The position numbers and the translations under genes were made by a program. A stretch of 64,000 nucleotides of DNA from an uncultured Oscillospiraceae bacterium. GTDB lineage: Bacteria; Bacillota; Clostridia; Oscillospirales; Oscillospiraceae. A model generated the notes under the pieces. That model was not told where the DNA came from. It worked only from the letters and a program-made list of their open reading frames with translations, and made no database searches. The stretch covers positions 62,001 through 126,000 of the forward strand of contig CANRLF010000001.1 of assembly GCA_947631395.1 (NCBI GenBank), given 5' to 3'. Positions 22,927 through 30,030 of the stretch are shown here, one piece after another (position 1 is the first letter of the stretch; each line of letters starts with the position of its first letter).

Positions 22927-24228
22927 TTAAATCTTGCGCTTGTCGATGACGCGCACGGCCTTGCCCTCGCTTCTCACGATGGATTTGGGGGCCACAAGGG
23001 TGACCTTGGCGGTGAGGCCAAGCATGGAGCGAAGCCCGTCCACCAGCTCCTTCTGGCGGCGGGATACCTCGCCCAGGTTGTCGCTGAACATCTCCGGGGT
23101 CATCTCCACCTGGACCTCAAGGGTGTCGGTGTGGTTCACGCGGTCGACAAGTATCTGGTAGTTGGCCGGATAACCGTAGTTGAGAAGGACCGTCTCGATC
23201 TGGGACGGGAACACATTGACGCCGCGGATGATGAGCATGTCGTCACTGCGGCCCTGGGGCTTGGACATTTTTATAAAGGTGCGGCCGCAGGAGCATTTCT
23301 TGCGGGTGAGGGTGCAGATGTCCCGGGTGCGGTAGCGAATGAGGGGGAACGCCTCCTTGGTGATGGAGGTGAACACCAGCTCGCCGGTGGAGCCCTCGGG
23401 CAGGACCTCGCCGGTCTTGGGGTCGATTATCTCGGCTATGAAGTGGTCCTCGTTTATGTGCATACCTGTCTGCTCCGAGCACTCAAAGCTGACGCCGGGG
23501 CCGGAGAGCTCCGTGAGGCCGTAGATGTCGTATGCCTTTATGCCCAGGACGTTCTGGATGTCCTGGCGCATCTCCTCGCTCCAGGCCTCCGCGCCGAAGA
23601 TGCCGGCCTTGAGGGGGATCTCATCGGGGGTAAGGCCCTTCTCCTTCATCGTCTCGCCAAGGTAGGCAGCGTAAGAGGGGGTACAGCAGAGGATGGTGGC
23701 GTTGAGGTCCATGATGAACATGATCTGTCTTTCGGTGTTGCCGGAGGAGGTGGGGATGGTCAGGCAGCCGACCTTGTGGGAGCCGCCGTTGAGGCCGGGG
23801 CCGCCGGTGAACAGGCCATAGCCGTAGCTGACCTGGCAGACGTCCTCGGCAGTGCCGCCGGCGGCCACAATGGCCCTGGCGCAACAGTCCTCCCAGAGGT
23901 CTATGTCGTGCTGAGTGTAGAAGGCCACAACACGCTTGCCGGTGGTGCCGGAGGTGGACTGGATACGTACACAGTCCTTGAGAGGCACAGCCAGCAGGCC
24001 GTAGGGGTAAGCCGTCCGCAGGTCGTCCTTTGTAAGGAAGGGGAGCTTATAGAGGTCATCAACGGACCTTATGTCATCGGGGGTAAGGCCCTTTTCCTCC
24101 ATTTTCTTGCGGTAGTAGGGCATATGGTCCCAGACGTGGCGGATCTGCTTTACAAGGCGCTCGTCCTGCAAGGCGCGGATCTGCTCCTGGGACGCGGTCT
24201 CGATCTCGGGCTGGTAATATCGCTCCAT
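22927..24228 (-). CDS. paaK: Phenylacetate-CoA ligase
   Basis: A 433-residue member of the adenylate-forming ligases, the usual length for PaaK. It would join phenylacetate or another aryl acetate (indoleacetate) with CoA using ATP. Seen are the AMP-binding loop STSGTTGKRVVAFYT (near residue 90), the YGLTELSGPG block, the RYRTRDICTLTRKKCSCGRT hinge region and the C-terminal AMP-binding lid with KAVRVIDKRKI. It lies after iorA and iorB on the same strand, so the aryl acid or aryl-CoA from the ferredoxin oxidoreductase is its likely partner: running towards acid, the ligase would conserve ATP during aromatic amino acid fermentation. The start follows AAAGGATGATC. Confidence 0.93.
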   Translation of the reverse strand: MERYYQPEIETASQEQIRALQDERLVKQIRHVWDHMPYYRKKMEEKGLTPDDIRSVDDLYKLPFLTKDDLRTAYPYGLLAVPLKDCVRIQSTSGTTGKRVVAFYTQHDIDLWEDCCARAIVAAGGTAEDVCQVSYGYGLFTGGPGLNGGSHKVGCLTIPTSSGNTERQIMFIMDLNATILCCTPSYAAYLGETMKEKGLTPDEIPLKAGIFGAEAWSEEMRQDIQNVLGIKAYDIYGLTELSGPGVSFECSEQTGMHINEDHFIAEIIDPKTGEVLPEGSTGELVFTSITKEAFPLIRYRTRDICTLTRKKCSCGRTFIKMSKPQGRSDDMLIIRGVNVFPSQIETVLLNYGYPANYQILVDRVNHTDTLEVQVEMTPEMFSDNLGEVSRRQKELVDGLRSMLGLTAKVTLVAPKSIVRSEGKAVRVIDKRKI

Positions 24229-24278
24229 GGGGGATCATCCTTTCCGTATTATTTTTGACGCGCGGGCAGATAGACGCG

Positions 24279-24851
24279 TCAGGCGTCCCTGCCGAGCGCG
24301 AAGGCCCGCTTGTTGAGCTCGAGGAACTTCGCGGGGACTGTGGCCTCAATGGCCCGGAGCCACTTGTCGTCGTCGATGCCGAAGTAGTGGGACAGGCGGC
24401 CCATGAGGACGATGTTCACCGCTTTACTGCTGCCGGCCTTCTCGGCCAGGGCAAGGCAATCAAGGGCGTCGACCCTGGCGCCGGTGGCGCGGATCTTCTC
24501 CACCAGGTCCTCGGGGTATTCGGCGGCGCCCGTTATGACGGGCATGGGGTCTATCTGCTGAGTGGAGGTGACGATCTGGCCGTCGCGTTTGAGGTAGGGC
24601 AGCCACCTGGCGGCCTCAAGGAGCTCAAAGGACACGATGAAGTCGGCCTCGCCTTTGTCAATGACGGGGGAGTAGACGCGGTCGCCGTAACGGACATATG
24701 TAACGACGCTTCCGCCGCGCTGGGACATGCCGTGGACCTCGGAGACCTTCACATCATAGCCCTGGTCCATCAGCAGACGGCCGAGGAGCTTAGAGGCCAG
24801 AAGCGAGCCCTGGCCGCCGACGCCGACTATCATTACGTTTTTCGTTTCCAT
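24279..24851 (-). CDS. iorB: Indolepyruvate:ferredoxin oxidoreductase, beta subunit
   Basis: A 190-residue beta subunit. With IorA it oxidises indolepyruvate and other aryl pyruvates (from Trp, Phe, Tyr) to aryl-acetyl-CoA, reducing ferredoxin. The N-terminal NVMIVGVGGQGSLLASKLLG is the conserved nucleotide-like loop of the gamma-type subunit, and SEVHGMSQRGGSVVTYVRYG is the family signature. The length is typical. The gene lies three bases after iorA and 50 bases before paaK, in an operon of four genes. The start follows AGGAGTGAGAC. The protein is cytosolic, and the reduced ferredoxin can feed hydrogen formation or ion pumps not seen here. Confidence 0.95.
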   Translation of the reverse strand: METKNVMIVGVGGQGSLLASKLLGRLLMDQGYDVKVSEVHGMSQRGGSVVTYVRYGDRVYSPVIDKGEADFIVSFELLEAARWLPYLKRDGQIVTSTQQIDPMPVITGAAEYPEDLVEKIRATGARVDALDCLALAEKAGSSKAVNIVLMGRLSHYFGIDDDKWLRAIEATVPAKFLELNKRAFALGRDA

Positions 24852-24854
24852 GTC

Positions 24855-26597
24855 TCACTCCTCCTTATTTTCGCCGAGGGCGCCGAATTTACAAAGCTGC
24901 TGGCAGACGCCGCAACCGACGCAAAGGGTGGCGTCTACGCGGGCCTTGCCGTCCTTTATGGATACGGCGGGACAGCCGATGTGCATACAGGACTTACAGC
25001 CCACGCATTTTTCGCTGTCGACGCTGAGGGGCGGCTTGTGCTTTACGTATTTGAGCAGGGCGCAGGGCCTTCGGGAGATGATGACGGAGGGCTCCGGCGC
25101 GGCCAGCTCCTCCTTCAGGACCTTGTCGCAGGCCGCAAGGTCGTAGGGGTCCACGACCCTGACGCGGTCAAAGCCCATGGCCCGGCACAGGGCCTCCAGG
25201 TCGATCTTACCGGCGGGGTCGCCCTTTATGTTGTAGCCGGTGGTGGGGTTCTGCTGGTGGCCGGTCATGCCGGTGATGGAGTTGTCAAGGATTATCACGG
25301 TGGAATTTGACTGGTTGTAGGCTATGTTGGCAAGGCCGGTCATGCCGGAGTGCATGAAGGTGGAGTCGCCGATCACCGCTACGGTCCGGCCCTCGGCCTC
25401 GGCCCCGAGGGCCTTGTTGAAGCCGTGGAGGGCGGATACGGAGGCGCCCATGCAGAGGGTCATCTCCATGGCCGCAAGGGGCGCCACGGCGCCGAGGGTG
25501 TAACAGCCGATGTCACCGAGGACGGTGCACTTGTTGCGGCTCAGGGTGTAGAAAAGGCCCCTGTGGGGACAGCCGGCGCACATGACGGGAGGGCGGTTGG
25601 GGATAATTTCGTCAAGGGACACGCCGGAGTCGTGGGGTATGCCGAGCTTTTCGGCGACGGCGGTCTGGCTCAGCTCGCCCTCCGGCGGGAAGTAGTCCTT
25701 TCCCACGAGGGACAGGCCGAGCTCACGGCAGTATGCCTCGATAAAGCCGTCAAGCTCCTCCACAACGCACAATAAGCTTACGGAGGCGGCAAATTCCCTG
25801 ATCTTTTTCTCAGGCATGGGCCAGACCATGCCGAGCTTCAAAATGGGGTACTTGTCCCCGCAGACCTCCTTCACGTACTGGTAGCTGGTGGAGGAGGTGA
25901 TGATGCCAAGCTTGTGATCCTCGCCGGGCTCCAGGCGGTTTATGTCGGCGGTCTCGGCCCACAGGGCAAGCTTTCTGACGCGCTCCTCAACGATGGGGTG
26001 GCGGCGGATGGCGTTGCCGGGCATCATTACGTACTTGGCGATGTTCTTCTCATAGCGCCTCTCGGCGGGCATGACGCGCTGGGAGGTCTCGACGATCGAC
26101 TGGGAGTGGGCGACGCGGGTGCACATCTTCAAAAGCACCGGGGTGTCAAATCGCTCCGACAGGTCAAAGGCGAGCTTGGCGAAGTGAAGGGCCTCGGCGG
26201 AGTCGGAGGGCTCCAGCATAGGCAGCTTCGCCGCACGGGCGTAGTGGCGGGAGTCCTGCTCGTTCTGAGAGGAGTGCATACCGGCATCGTCAGCGACGCC
26301 GATGACTATACCGGCGTTTACACCGGTGTAGGACATGGTGAACAGGGGGTCGGCGGCCACGTTGAGGCCCACGTGCTTCATGCCGCAAAAACTGCGCTTG
26401 CCGGCCAGGGAGGCGCCGAATACGGTCTCCATCGCCACCTTTTCGTTCGGGGCCCACTCGCAGTATATCTCGTCGTACTTGGCGGCCTCCTCCGTAATCT
26501 CCGTGCTCGGCGTTCCGGGGTAGCTGGAAATGACCGAGCATCCGGCCTCATAAAGTCCACGGGCAACCGCGGCGTTGCCCAGCGTCAGCTGTCTCAT
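24855..26597 (-). CDS. iorA: Indolepyruvate:ferredoxin oxidoreductase, alpha subunit
   Basis: A 580-residue catalytic subunit. The N-terminal pyrimidine domain of the thiamine diphosphate enzyme begins GNAAVARGLYEAG and SSYPGTPSTEITE; the central part has MCAGCPHRGLFYTL, and the cofactor-binding loop GDIGCYTLG ... GDSTFMHSGMTGL ... LDNSITGMTGHQ. The last 60 residues form a ferredoxin with two [4Fe-4S] sites: CVGCKSCMHIGCP and CVGCGVCQQLC. It converts aryl pyruvates to aryl-acetyl-CoA. It is the first gene of the iorA-iorB-paaK-ACT operon. The start follows GGAAGGTGCGTGAGAACAC. A promoter-like pair lies about 50-80 bases upstream. Confidence 0.96.
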   Translation of the reverse strand: MRQLTLGNAAVARGLYEAGCSVISSYPGTPSTEITEEAAKYDEIYCEWAPNEKVAMETVFGASLAGKRSFCGMKHVGLNVAADPLFTMSYTGVNAGIVIGVADDAGMHSSQNEQDSRHYARAAKLPMLEPSDSAEALHFAKLAFDLSERFDTPVLLKMCTRVAHSQSIVETSQRVMPAERRYEKNIAKYVMMPGNAIRRHPIVEERVRKLALWAETADINRLEPGEDHKLGIITSSTSYQYVKEVCGDKYPILKLGMVWPMPEKKIREFAASVSLLCVVEELDGFIEAYCRELGLSLVGKDYFPPEGELSQTAVAEKLGIPHDSGVSLDEIIPNRPPVMCAGCPHRGLFYTLSRNKCTVLGDIGCYTLGAVAPLAAMEMTLCMGASVSALHGFNKALGAEAEGRTVAVIGDSTFMHSGMTGLANIAYNQSNSTVIILDNSITGMTGHQQNPTTGYNIKGDPAGKIDLEALCRAMGFDRVRVVDPYDLAACDKVLKEELAAPEPSVIISRRPCALLKYVKHKPPLSVDSEKCVGCKSCMHIGCPAVSIKDGKARVDATLCVGCGVCQQLCKFGALGENKEE

Positions 26598-26649
26598 GTG
26601 TTCTCACGCACCTTCCGTTGATTTGCCGTCTGGCAGTATACATATTGCA

Positions 26650-26678
26650 ATATTATCACATTAAAACGTAAAGGTAAA
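26650..26678 (-). promoter_or_regulatory. Possible promoter of the iorA operon
   Basis: On the minus strand TTTACC (26678-26673) and TAATAT (26655-26650) are 17 bases apart. The perfect palindrome ATATTGCAATAT (26642-26653) overlaps the -10 and could be an operator. Confidence 0.45.
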
Positions 26679-26772
26679 TAAAAAAATCAAAATTTCCACA
26701 TTATTGTCCATTATTTTGACGGAATGAGGGGCGACGGGGGACGCGTTCTCCCCGTTCGATTTAAGTTTCCCA

Positions 26773-26801
26773 TTGTCAAACGGAGAAAAAACTGCTATAA
26801 T
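26773..26801 (+). promoter_or_regulatory. Promoter of the phosphoribosyltransferase gene
   Basis: TTGTCA at 26773-26778 and TATAAT at 26796-26801, 17 bases apart. Confidence 0.65.
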
Positions 26802-26861
26802 CAGTTCATCACCGCGTTACGGCGCTGATGATCTTACATTATGAGCAAGGAGAATAACGCC

Positions 26862-27497
26862 ATGGAACCCAAGTTTTTTCCGCTATTACATATCGGCGGC
26901 ACACCGCTTTTGGCGGCGAAGGGCCACTTTGCCACAAGGAACAGCCACATAAATTACTTCATCGACACGACCATGCAGAAATATAGCCTCAAGGGCTGTG
27001 AGGCCGTGGCCCACACGCTCTGCGAGAAGGTGAAGGGGAGGTTCCCGGTGGACTCGATCCTCTGCATGGACGGCACCAGCACGGTGGGGACGTGCCTTGC
27101 CAAGGAGCTAACGAAGGCCGGCGGCAGGTCCCTCAGCGAGGGCAGTGACATATATATCGTCAAGGGGGAGCTCAATAACAGCGGGAAGCTTATTTTCCGC
27201 GATAACGCAAGGTTCATGCTGGAGGGCAAGCACGTGCTTATACTGGCCTGCTCCCTGACCACGGGCAAGACGGTCTTACAGGGGAAGGAGAGCGTGGAGT
27301 ACTACGGCGGACGGGTGGTCGGCGCGGCTTCGATATATGCCGCCATCAAGACCCTCGAGGGCCTGCCGGTCGTGTCCATTTTCGATACGAACACCATACC
27401 GGACTACGTATCATACAGCCCGTCGGAGTGCCCCATGTGCAAGGCCGGACAGCCCATAGACGCGGTGGTCAACACCTACGGCTTTTCGAAGATCTGA
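26862..27497 (+). CDS. Orotate phosphoribosyltransferase-like protein
   Basis: A 211-residue type I phosphoribosyltransferase-like protein. It contains VDSILCMDGTSTVGTCLAKEL and, near residue 125, the segment KHVLILACSLTTGKTVLQG, which resembles the PRPP loop (VLIVDDVxTTGxT) but with AC in place of the two acidic residues. The C-terminal CPMCKAGQPID carries a CxxC motif that may bind zinc. The true substrate is therefore uncertain; it could be a regulator or a salvage enzyme. ATG 26862 follows CAAGGAG; the ATG at 26841 has no ribosome site. The gene has its own promoter and terminator. Confidence 0.75.
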   Translation: MEPKFFPLLHIGGTPLLAAKGHFATRNSHINYFIDTTMQKYSLKGCEAVAHTLCEKVKGRFPVDSILCMDGTSTVGTCLAKELTKAGGRSLSEGSDIYIVKGELNNSGKLIFRDNARFMLEGKHVLILACSLTTGKTVLQGKESVEYYGGRVVGAASIYAAIKTLEGLPVVSIFDTNTIPDYVSYSPSECPMCKAGQPIDAVVNTYGFSKI

Positions 27498-27509
27498 TTA
27501 TACCGGAAA

Positions 27510-27545
27510 GAGCGCGCGGGCTTGCCGCGCGCTCAAATTTTTCCA
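27510..27545 (+). terminator. Terminator of the phosphoribosyltransferase-like gene
   Basis: Stem GAGCGCGCGG (27510-27519) and CCGCGCGCTC (27525-27534), then a T-rich tail. Confidence 0.88.
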
Positions 27546-27546
27546 C

Positions 27547-27575
27547 TTGACAGCTAAGACAAAACGGGTTATAAT
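27547..27575 (+). promoter_or_regulatory. Consensus promoter of the first MarR gene
   Basis: TTGACA at 27547-27552 and TATAAT at 27570-27575, exactly 17 bases apart; both hexamers match the sigma-A consensus. Confidence 0.85.
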
Positions 27576-27577
27576 AT

Positions 27578-27590
27578 CTAATACTATTAG
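27578..27590. promoter_or_regulatory. Palindromic operator at the marR promoter
   Basis: CTAATA-C-TATTAG is a perfect 6+1+6 palindrome at the expected transcription start. An 11-of-13 match lies at 28079-28091 before the citrate synthase gene, so it is probably the MarR binding site. Confidence 0.7.
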
Positions 27591-27606
27591 CTATATGGAG
27601 TGTTCC

Positions 27607-28032
27607 ATGGAATACAAGGAATTGGCCGCTGAGCTTCTCAGGCTCAGGGCCGAACAGCTGAAAAGCGGCGTTTGGCGTCAGACGGCGAAGCTGACACAGG
27701 GGGAGCTCCTGGCGCTGTATTTTCTCCAGGGCCACGACGGCGGGGCTTATCCAAGGGAGATGAGCCAAGAGCTGTCAGTCAGCTCCGCGCGTATCGCGGC
27801 GATGCTTCGGGACATGGAGGAGAAGGGGTGGGTCGTCAGGCGCGACGACACCTGCGACAGCCGCCACACTCTGGTGCTCCTGACAGATCAGGGCCGGGAG
27901 GAGATATTGAGGCGGCGGGACCAGACGCTATCGGCACTGGCGGGGGCTCTTGAGGCCCTGGGCAGGGAGGACTCCGAGGAGCTGTTGAGATTACTTAAAC
28001 GATTGAACGAGATCTGCAATGACCGTAAATAG
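27607..28032 (+). CDS. MarR-family transcriptional regulator
   Basis: A 141-residue winged-helix regulator. The helix-turn-helix is PREMSQELSVSSARIAAMLRDMEEKGWVVRRDD (about 50-82), followed by the wing SRHTLVLLTDQGREEI; helices at both ends form the dimer. ATG 27607 follows GGAG; an upstream in-frame start at 27547 lies inside the promoter and cannot be used. The palindrome at its own transcription start suggests self-repression, and the second copy before the citrate synthase gene makes that gene a likely target. The ligand is unknown; the four cysteines and histidines are not arranged as a metal site. Confidence 0.9.
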   Translation: MEYKELAAELLRLRAEQLKSGVWRQTAKLTQGELLALYFLQGHDGGAYPREMSQELSVSSARIAAMLRDMEEKGWVVRRDDTCDSRHTLVLLTDQGREEILRRRDQTLSALAGALEALGREDSEELLRLLKRLNEICNDRK

Positions 28033-28038
28033 ACAAAG

Positions 28039-28064
28039 GCCGCAGCTCAACTGCTGCGGCTGTT
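28039..28064 (+). terminator. Terminator after the first MarR gene
   Basis: Stem GCCGCAGC (28039-28046) and GCTGCGGC (28053-28060), then TGTTTT. It lies just before the citrate synthase control region. Confidence 0.75.
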
Positions 28065-28078
28065 TTATATAAAAGTTG

Positions 28079-28091
28079 CTAACAGTATTAG
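28079..28091. promoter_or_regulatory. Second MarR-type operator, before citrate synthase
   Basis: CTAACAGTATTAG matches the operator at 27578-27590 in 11 of 13 positions and keeps the CTAA/TTAG ends. A TATA-rich -10-like sequence (28066-28073) lies just upstream, with the same relative order as at the marR promoter. Confidence 0.6.
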
Positions 28092-28112
28092 CGCGCGGAA
28101 AGGAGCGGCAAA

Positions 28113-29456
28113 ATGGGCAGGTTCAATGAAGGGTATTTTGAGGAGCAGGCAACGCTGTGCGAGAAAAACGACACCATAAGCCGGGAGCTGTACTCGGAGT
28201 TCGGCGTCAAGACGGGACTCAGGGACGAAAACGGCAAGGGGGTGTTGACGGGACTTACGAATATATCAGAGGTGACGGCCTTTAAGTATATTGACGGAGT
28301 CAAGACGCCCTGCGACGGGGAGCTTTTGTACCGGGGATATGACGTGCGGGACCTTATACGGGGGAGCTCGCGCTTTGCCTTCGAGGAGGCGGCGTATCTT
28401 TTGCTGTTCGGGGAGCTTCCGGATAAGGCGCGGCTCGACGAGTTCATAGAGGCGCTGGCGGAGAAGAGGATCATGCCCACGAATTTCACGCGGGATGTCA
28501 TAATGAAGGCTCCAAGCGCGGATATTATGAACTCCATGACGAAGAGCGTCCTGACGCTGGCGTCCTACGACCCGCAGGCGGGGGACCTGAGTCTTTCGAA
28601 CGTGCTGAGGCAGTGCGTACAGCTGATGAGCGTCCTTCCCATGCTGGCGGTGTACGCCCATCACGCATACAACCACTATGAGCTGGGCGGGAGCATGTAC
28701 ATACACAGGCCGGACCCGGAGCTGTCAACGGCGGAGAATTTCCTGAGGCTCCTGCGGCCGGATATGGCATATACGAAGCTTGAGGCCAGGGTACTGGACG
28801 TGGCGTTGCTCCTGCACGCCGAGCACGGGGGAGGGAACAACTCCACATTTACGACACGGGTGGTGACATCCTCCGGCTCAGACACATATTCGGCGATGGC
28901 CGCGGCGCTGTGCTCACTGAAGGGGGCCCGCCACGGCGGGGCGAACATAATGGTCATGCGCATGATGGAGGACATAAAGTCACACGTTGGCGACTGGCGG
29001 GACGAGGAGGAGGTATCGGCGTATCTTGGAAAGCTCCTGGACGGCGAGGCCTTTGACGGGAGGGGGCTCATCTACGGCATGGGCCACGCGGTCTACTCCC
29101 TTTCAGACCCCAGGGAGGTGGTGTTCAAGGGCTTCGTGGAGAGGCTGGCCCGGGAGAAGGGGAGAGAGCGGGACCTGGCGCTATATAACGCCATTGAGAA
29201 AAACGCCCCGAGGCTCATCGCCGAAAAGCGACGGATATACAAGGGAGTCAGCCCGAACGTGGATTTTTACAGCGGCTTTGTATATGACATGCTGGGCATT
29301 CCGGTGGAGCTTTTCACGCCAATATTCGCCGTGGCACGCATAGCCGGCTGGAGCGCCCACAGGATGGAGGAGCTGGTCAGCGCGAATAAGATAATCCGTC
29401 CGGCCTATAAGAGCCTTTGCGGGAAGCGGGAGTACGTGGGGATCGAGGAACGGTGA
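28113..29456 (+). CDS. gltA: Citrate synthase (citrate/2-methylcitrate synthase family)
   Basis: A 447-residue citrate synthase, joining acetyl-CoA and oxaloacetate. Catalytic blocks are clear: LLLHAEHGGGNNSTFT (first histidine), IYGMGHAVYS (second histidine) and SPNVDFYSGFVYDMLGIP (aspartate). The N-terminal TGLTNISEVTAF and LLYRGYDVRDLIRGSS are typical. At about 60 residues longer than the short bacterial type, it belongs to a clostridial branch. In an anaerobe it supplies 2-oxoglutarate for glutamate. It is flanked by two MarR-type genes and has a MarR-like operator in front, which suggests control by an organic acid or acyl-CoA signal. A methylcitrate role cannot be ruled out. Confidence 0.93.
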   Translation: MGRFNEGYFEEQATLCEKNDTISRELYSEFGVKTGLRDENGKGVLTGLTNISEVTAFKYIDGVKTPCDGELLYRGYDVRDLIRGSSRFAFEEAAYLLLFGELPDKARLDEFIEALAEKRIMPTNFTRDVIMKAPSADIMNSMTKSVLTLASYDPQAGDLSLSNVLRQCVQLMSVLPMLAVYAHHAYNHYELGGSMYIHRPDPELSTAENFLRLLRPDMAYTKLEARVLDVALLLHAEHGGGNNSTFTTRVVTSSGSDTYSAMAAALCSLKGARHGGANIMVMRMMEDIKSHVGDWRDEEEVSAYLGKLLDGEAFDGRGLIYGMGHAVYSLSDPREVVFKGFVERLAREKGRERDLALYNAIEKNAPRLIAEKRRIYKGVSPNVDFYSGFVYDMLGIPVELFTPIFAVARIAGWSAHRMEELVSANKIIRPAYKSLCGKREYVGIEER

Positions 29457-29467
29457 AAGGAGAAGAG

Positions 29468-29911
29468 ATGGACGAAAACAGGATTAAAAAAGAGACGGGG
29501 GAGGATTTCTTCCTGGATTTTTTCAACAGCGACGTGGTCTTTAACACCATAAAACGGGCAGACTACATGATGCTGAGGACGATACAGGGCCGGGCAGGAC
29601 AGCGGGGAAAGCCGGGGAGGACGTATCTTGCGGATCTGGCGGCGGCCCTTGAGATACCGATCCCGACGCTGTCAAAAACTATCGAGAGGCTTCAGGACAA
29701 GGGGCTTGTGACGTGGAAAACCGACCGCGCGGCCGGTCAGACATATGTACGCCTTACGAGCAAGGCCGTGGAGCTCATGGACGACGAGCGCCGCCGGATG
29801 ACCGACGCCTTCAGGCGGGTGAGAGAGGAGATAGACGAAGGGACTCTTGCGCTCTGCATTGAAACCGCCAGGAAGGTCACCGAGATCTTGAGGCAGACAA
29901 GGGAGAGCTGA
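29468..29911 (+). CDS. MarR-like winged-helix regulator
   Basis: A 147-residue regulator with helix-turn-helix TYLADLAAALEIPIPTLSKTIERLQDKGLVTWKTD (about 53-87) and the wing GQTYVRLTSKAVELMDDE. The N-terminal DFFLDFFNSDVVFNTIKRADYMML and the C-terminal helix would build the dimer. It begins 11 bases after the citrate synthase stop, behind AAAGGAGAAG, so the two are co-transcribed. It is a second MarR-type protein next to the same enzyme and may sense a related signal. No ligand is evident. Upstream in-frame codons reaching 29417 overlap the enzyme gene and are not favoured. Confidence 0.85.
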   Translation: MDENRIKKETGEDFFLDFFNSDVVFNTIKRADYMMLRTIQGRAGQRGKPGRTYLADLAAALEIPIPTLSKTIERLQDKGLVTWKTDRAAGQTYVRLTSKAVELMDDERRRMTDAFRRVREEIDEGTLALCIETARKVTEILRQTRES

Positions 29912-29930
29912 AAATATCCGTATAAATTAT

Positions 29931-29973
29931 GATCACCGTCTCGCTGGTTTTGCGCGAGGCGGTGATCGTTTTG
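29931..29973 (+). terminator. Terminator of the citrate synthase operon
   Basis: Stem GATCACCG...CTCGC with GCGAG...CGGTGATC, followed by GTTTTGTG. Confidence 0.8.
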
Positions 29974-30030
29974 TGTGTATTGTATGAGAAGCCGTTGACT
30001 GTGGTGCGGATGATGGTGCGTTGGGTCTTT

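Noticed and set aside
22462..24258. 598-residue plus-strand open frame
   Set aside because: It is the shadow of paaK and the ACT gene, rich in G, V, H and D as expected from reversed high-GC codons.
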